The position numbers and the translations under genes were made by a program. DNA of 7,386 nucleotides from Spirochaetaceae bacterium. Lineage in GTDB: Bacteria; Spirochaetota; Spirochaetia; SZUA-6; Fen-1364. This document shows positions 6,021 through 7,386 of this stretch, in pieces. The stretch's first letter is position 1. Each line of letters opens with the position of its first letter. Under the pieces are notes generated by a model. It saw only the letters and a program-made list of their open reading frames with translations, was not told the origin of the DNA and ran no database searches. The stretch covers positions 659 to 8,044 of the forward strand of contig PLNO01000126.1 of the NCBI GenBank assembly GCA_003141795.1, in the 5' to 3' direction.

Positions 6021-7386
6021 ATGGATACAGACGGTAACGCGCACCAGCGTTTCGAGGACCCGCGCATAAGAATGCAGAAGGAGGGCCTGTACGACCCCTT
6101 CTTCGAGCATTCCAGCTGCGGGGTGGGTTTCGTGGTCAATGTCGACGGAAGACGCACTCATCAGATCATAGTCAACGGCGTCACGATATTGAAGAACCTC
6201 GTGCACAGGGGCGCCGTGGGCGGCGATTCCCGCACGGGGGACGGCGCGGGGATGCTCGTGCAGGTTCCGCACCGTTTTTTCAGCCGCGAAACGGGGAAGC
6301 TCGGATTCGTGCTCCCCGCCGAAGGTGGCTATGGCGTGGCGATGCTCTTCCTCCCCCAGGAGAAGAAGCGCCGGATGGCAGCGCGCAGTCTTTTCGAAAA
6401 GACGGTCAGCGACAGCGGCGGCACGTTCCTCGGCTGGCGCGAAGTCCCCGTGAATCCCGACATGCTGGGCGAGCTTGCCGTGGCGTCGATGCCGTACATC
6501 GCGCAGGCCTTTGCGGCATTCACCGGACTGTCCGGCGCGACACTCGAGCGCAAGCTGTACGTCACGCGCAAGAGCCTGGAAACCGCGGCGGCCGCGGCCG
6601 GCTTCTCCATGGAAGAGCTGTACGTCAACTCCTTCTCCTCCCGTACGATCGTCTACAAGGGCATGTTCGTGGCCCCGCAGTTCGAGAGCTTCTACCCCGA
6701 CCTTTCGGATCCCGAGTTCGAAAGCGCGCTGGCCGTCATCCACCAGCGCTACAGCACGAACACCTTCCCCTCCTGGCCGCTCGCACAGCCCTTCCGCTAC
6801 ATCGCGCACAACGGAGAGATCAACACCCTGCGCGGGAACATCAACAAGATGAACGCGCGGGAGAAGACGATGTCCTCACCCCTCTTCGGGGACGACATCG
6901 CGAAGCTCACACCCGTCATCCAGCCCGGGCAGAGCGATTCGGGGATCTTCGACAATGTGCTCGAGCTGCTGGTTACGAGCGGAAGATCACTTGAGCATGC
7001 GCTCATGATGATGGTCCCGGAGGCGTTCGGCGCCCGCTACCACATGAGCGAGGACAAGCGCGCTTTCTACGAGTACCACGCCTCCATCATGGAGCCGTGG
7101 GACGGTCCTGCGGCCATCTCCTTCAGCGACGGCATTACCGTCGGCTCCATCCTCGACAGGAACGGGCTCAGGCCGGCCCGGTGGGTGGTGACGCGCAGCG
7201 GCCTGGTGGTCCTGGCCTCCGAGGTCGGCGTGCTCGACATCCCGCCAGAGGACATCCTCCAGAAGGGGCGTCTGGCCCCCGGCAAGATCTTCCTCGTGGA
7301 TACCGAGCAGAAGCGCATCATCTACGACAACGAGGTGAAAGCGGCAGTCTCCCGGCGCAAGCCCTACCGCCGCTGGCTGGAGGCGA
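6021..7386 (+). CDS. gltB: Glutamate synthase large (alpha) subunit, 3'-truncated: glutamine amidotransferase domain
   Basis: The first 455 residues of GltB (about 1,500 in full) are present, and the frame is open at the window end. The enzyme makes two L-glutamates from L-glutamine and 2-oxoglutarate; this N-terminal class-II amidotransferase domain hydrolyses glutamine and passes ammonia to the synthase domain, which lies outside the window. Counting from the ATG at 6021, the nucleophile is C33 in HSSCGVGFV, normally exposed by removal of a propeptide. Other hallmarks are VHRGAVGGDSRTGDGAG (61-77), HQRYSTNT (241-248), HNGEINTLRGN (263-273), GQSDSGIFDN (303-312), EPWDGPAA (358-365) and DRNGLRPAR (379-387). 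The start is uncertain: ATG 6021 lacks a Shine-Dalgarno and gives a 32-residue propeptide, while ATG 6072 (M18) has GAGGA 13 bases upstream and gives 15 residues. gltD probably follows. Confidence 0.96.
   Translation, partial: MDTDGNAHQRFEDPRIRMQKEGLYDPFFEHSSCGVGFVVNVDGRRTHQIIVNGVTILKNLVHRGAVGGDSRTGDGAGMLVQVPHRFFSRETGKLGFVLPAEGGYGVAMLFLPQEKKRRMAARSLFEKTVSDSGGTFLGWREVPVNPDMLGELAVASMPYIAQAFAAFTGLSGATLERKLYVTRKSLETAAAAAGFSMEELYVNSFSSRTIVYKGMFVAPQFESFYPDLSDPEFESALAVIHQRYSTNTFPSWPLAQPFRYIAHNGEINTLRGNINKMNAREKTMSSPLFGDDIAKLTPVIQPGQSDSGIFDNVLELLVTSGRSLEHALMMMVPEAFGARYHMSEDKRAFYEYHASIMEPWDGPAAISFSDGITVGSILDRNGLRPARWVVTRSGLVVLASEVGVLDIPPEDILQKGRLAPGKIFLVDTEQKRIIYDNEVKAAVSRRKPYRRWLEA

Noticed and set aside
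4526..6157. 543-residue minus-strand open frame across the end of hrpB and the gltB promoter
   Set aside because: It is antisense to conserved HrpB C-terminal sequence and the GltB N-terminus, and has low-complexity GC-driven composition.
5970..6809. Minus-strand open frame opposite gltB
   Set aside because: The sense strand encodes the amidotransferase domain with its catalytic cysteine and signature motifs; the antisense product has none.

Overview
The window is about 7.4 kb of GC-rich DNA with five genes, all on the + strand and close together. Two are cut by the window edges. The set is a multidrug-type RND transporter, a PHP-family histidinol phosphatase, a 65-residue two-helix membrane protein, the helicase HrpB and the large subunit of glutamate synthase. 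It points to a free-living bacterium with its own amino-acid biosynthesis and a Gram-negative-type envelope, since RND pumps of this class normally work across two membranes. I cannot fix the phylum from sequence alone. There are no RNA genes, insertion sequences, CRISPR arrays or phage genes, so this looks like ordinary chromosome.

Layout. Positions 3-2150 hold the C-terminal two thirds of an RND permease. A 120-base gap follows, then the phosphatase (2271-3080). The small membrane protein (3107-3304) starts 26 bases later behind a strong ribosome binding site that lies in the arm of a short hairpin. Its stop codon falls in the first of three perfect 14-bp tandem repeats (3301-3342). A very GC-rich hairpin (3363-3383) sits between these repeats and hrpB (3431-5938). 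The 82 bases after hrpB are AT-rich for this window and carry the best promoter candidate. After it comes gltB (6021 to the window end), whose complete glutamine-amidotransferase domain is visible.

Function. The genes do not form one pathway. The pump exports compounds, the phosphatase probably serves histidine synthesis, HrpB is an orphan DEAH-type helicase, and GltB assimilates ammonia as glutamate. The phosphatase and small membrane protein could share a transcript. gltB probably has its own promoter and may head a gltBD operon continuing to the right.

I see no clear new multi-gene system. The points most worth a second look are the membrane-helix insertion in the RND central loop, the tandem repeat and hairpin cluster around 3301-3383, the masked ribosome binding site of the small membrane gene, and the unusual promoter and start arrangement of gltB.
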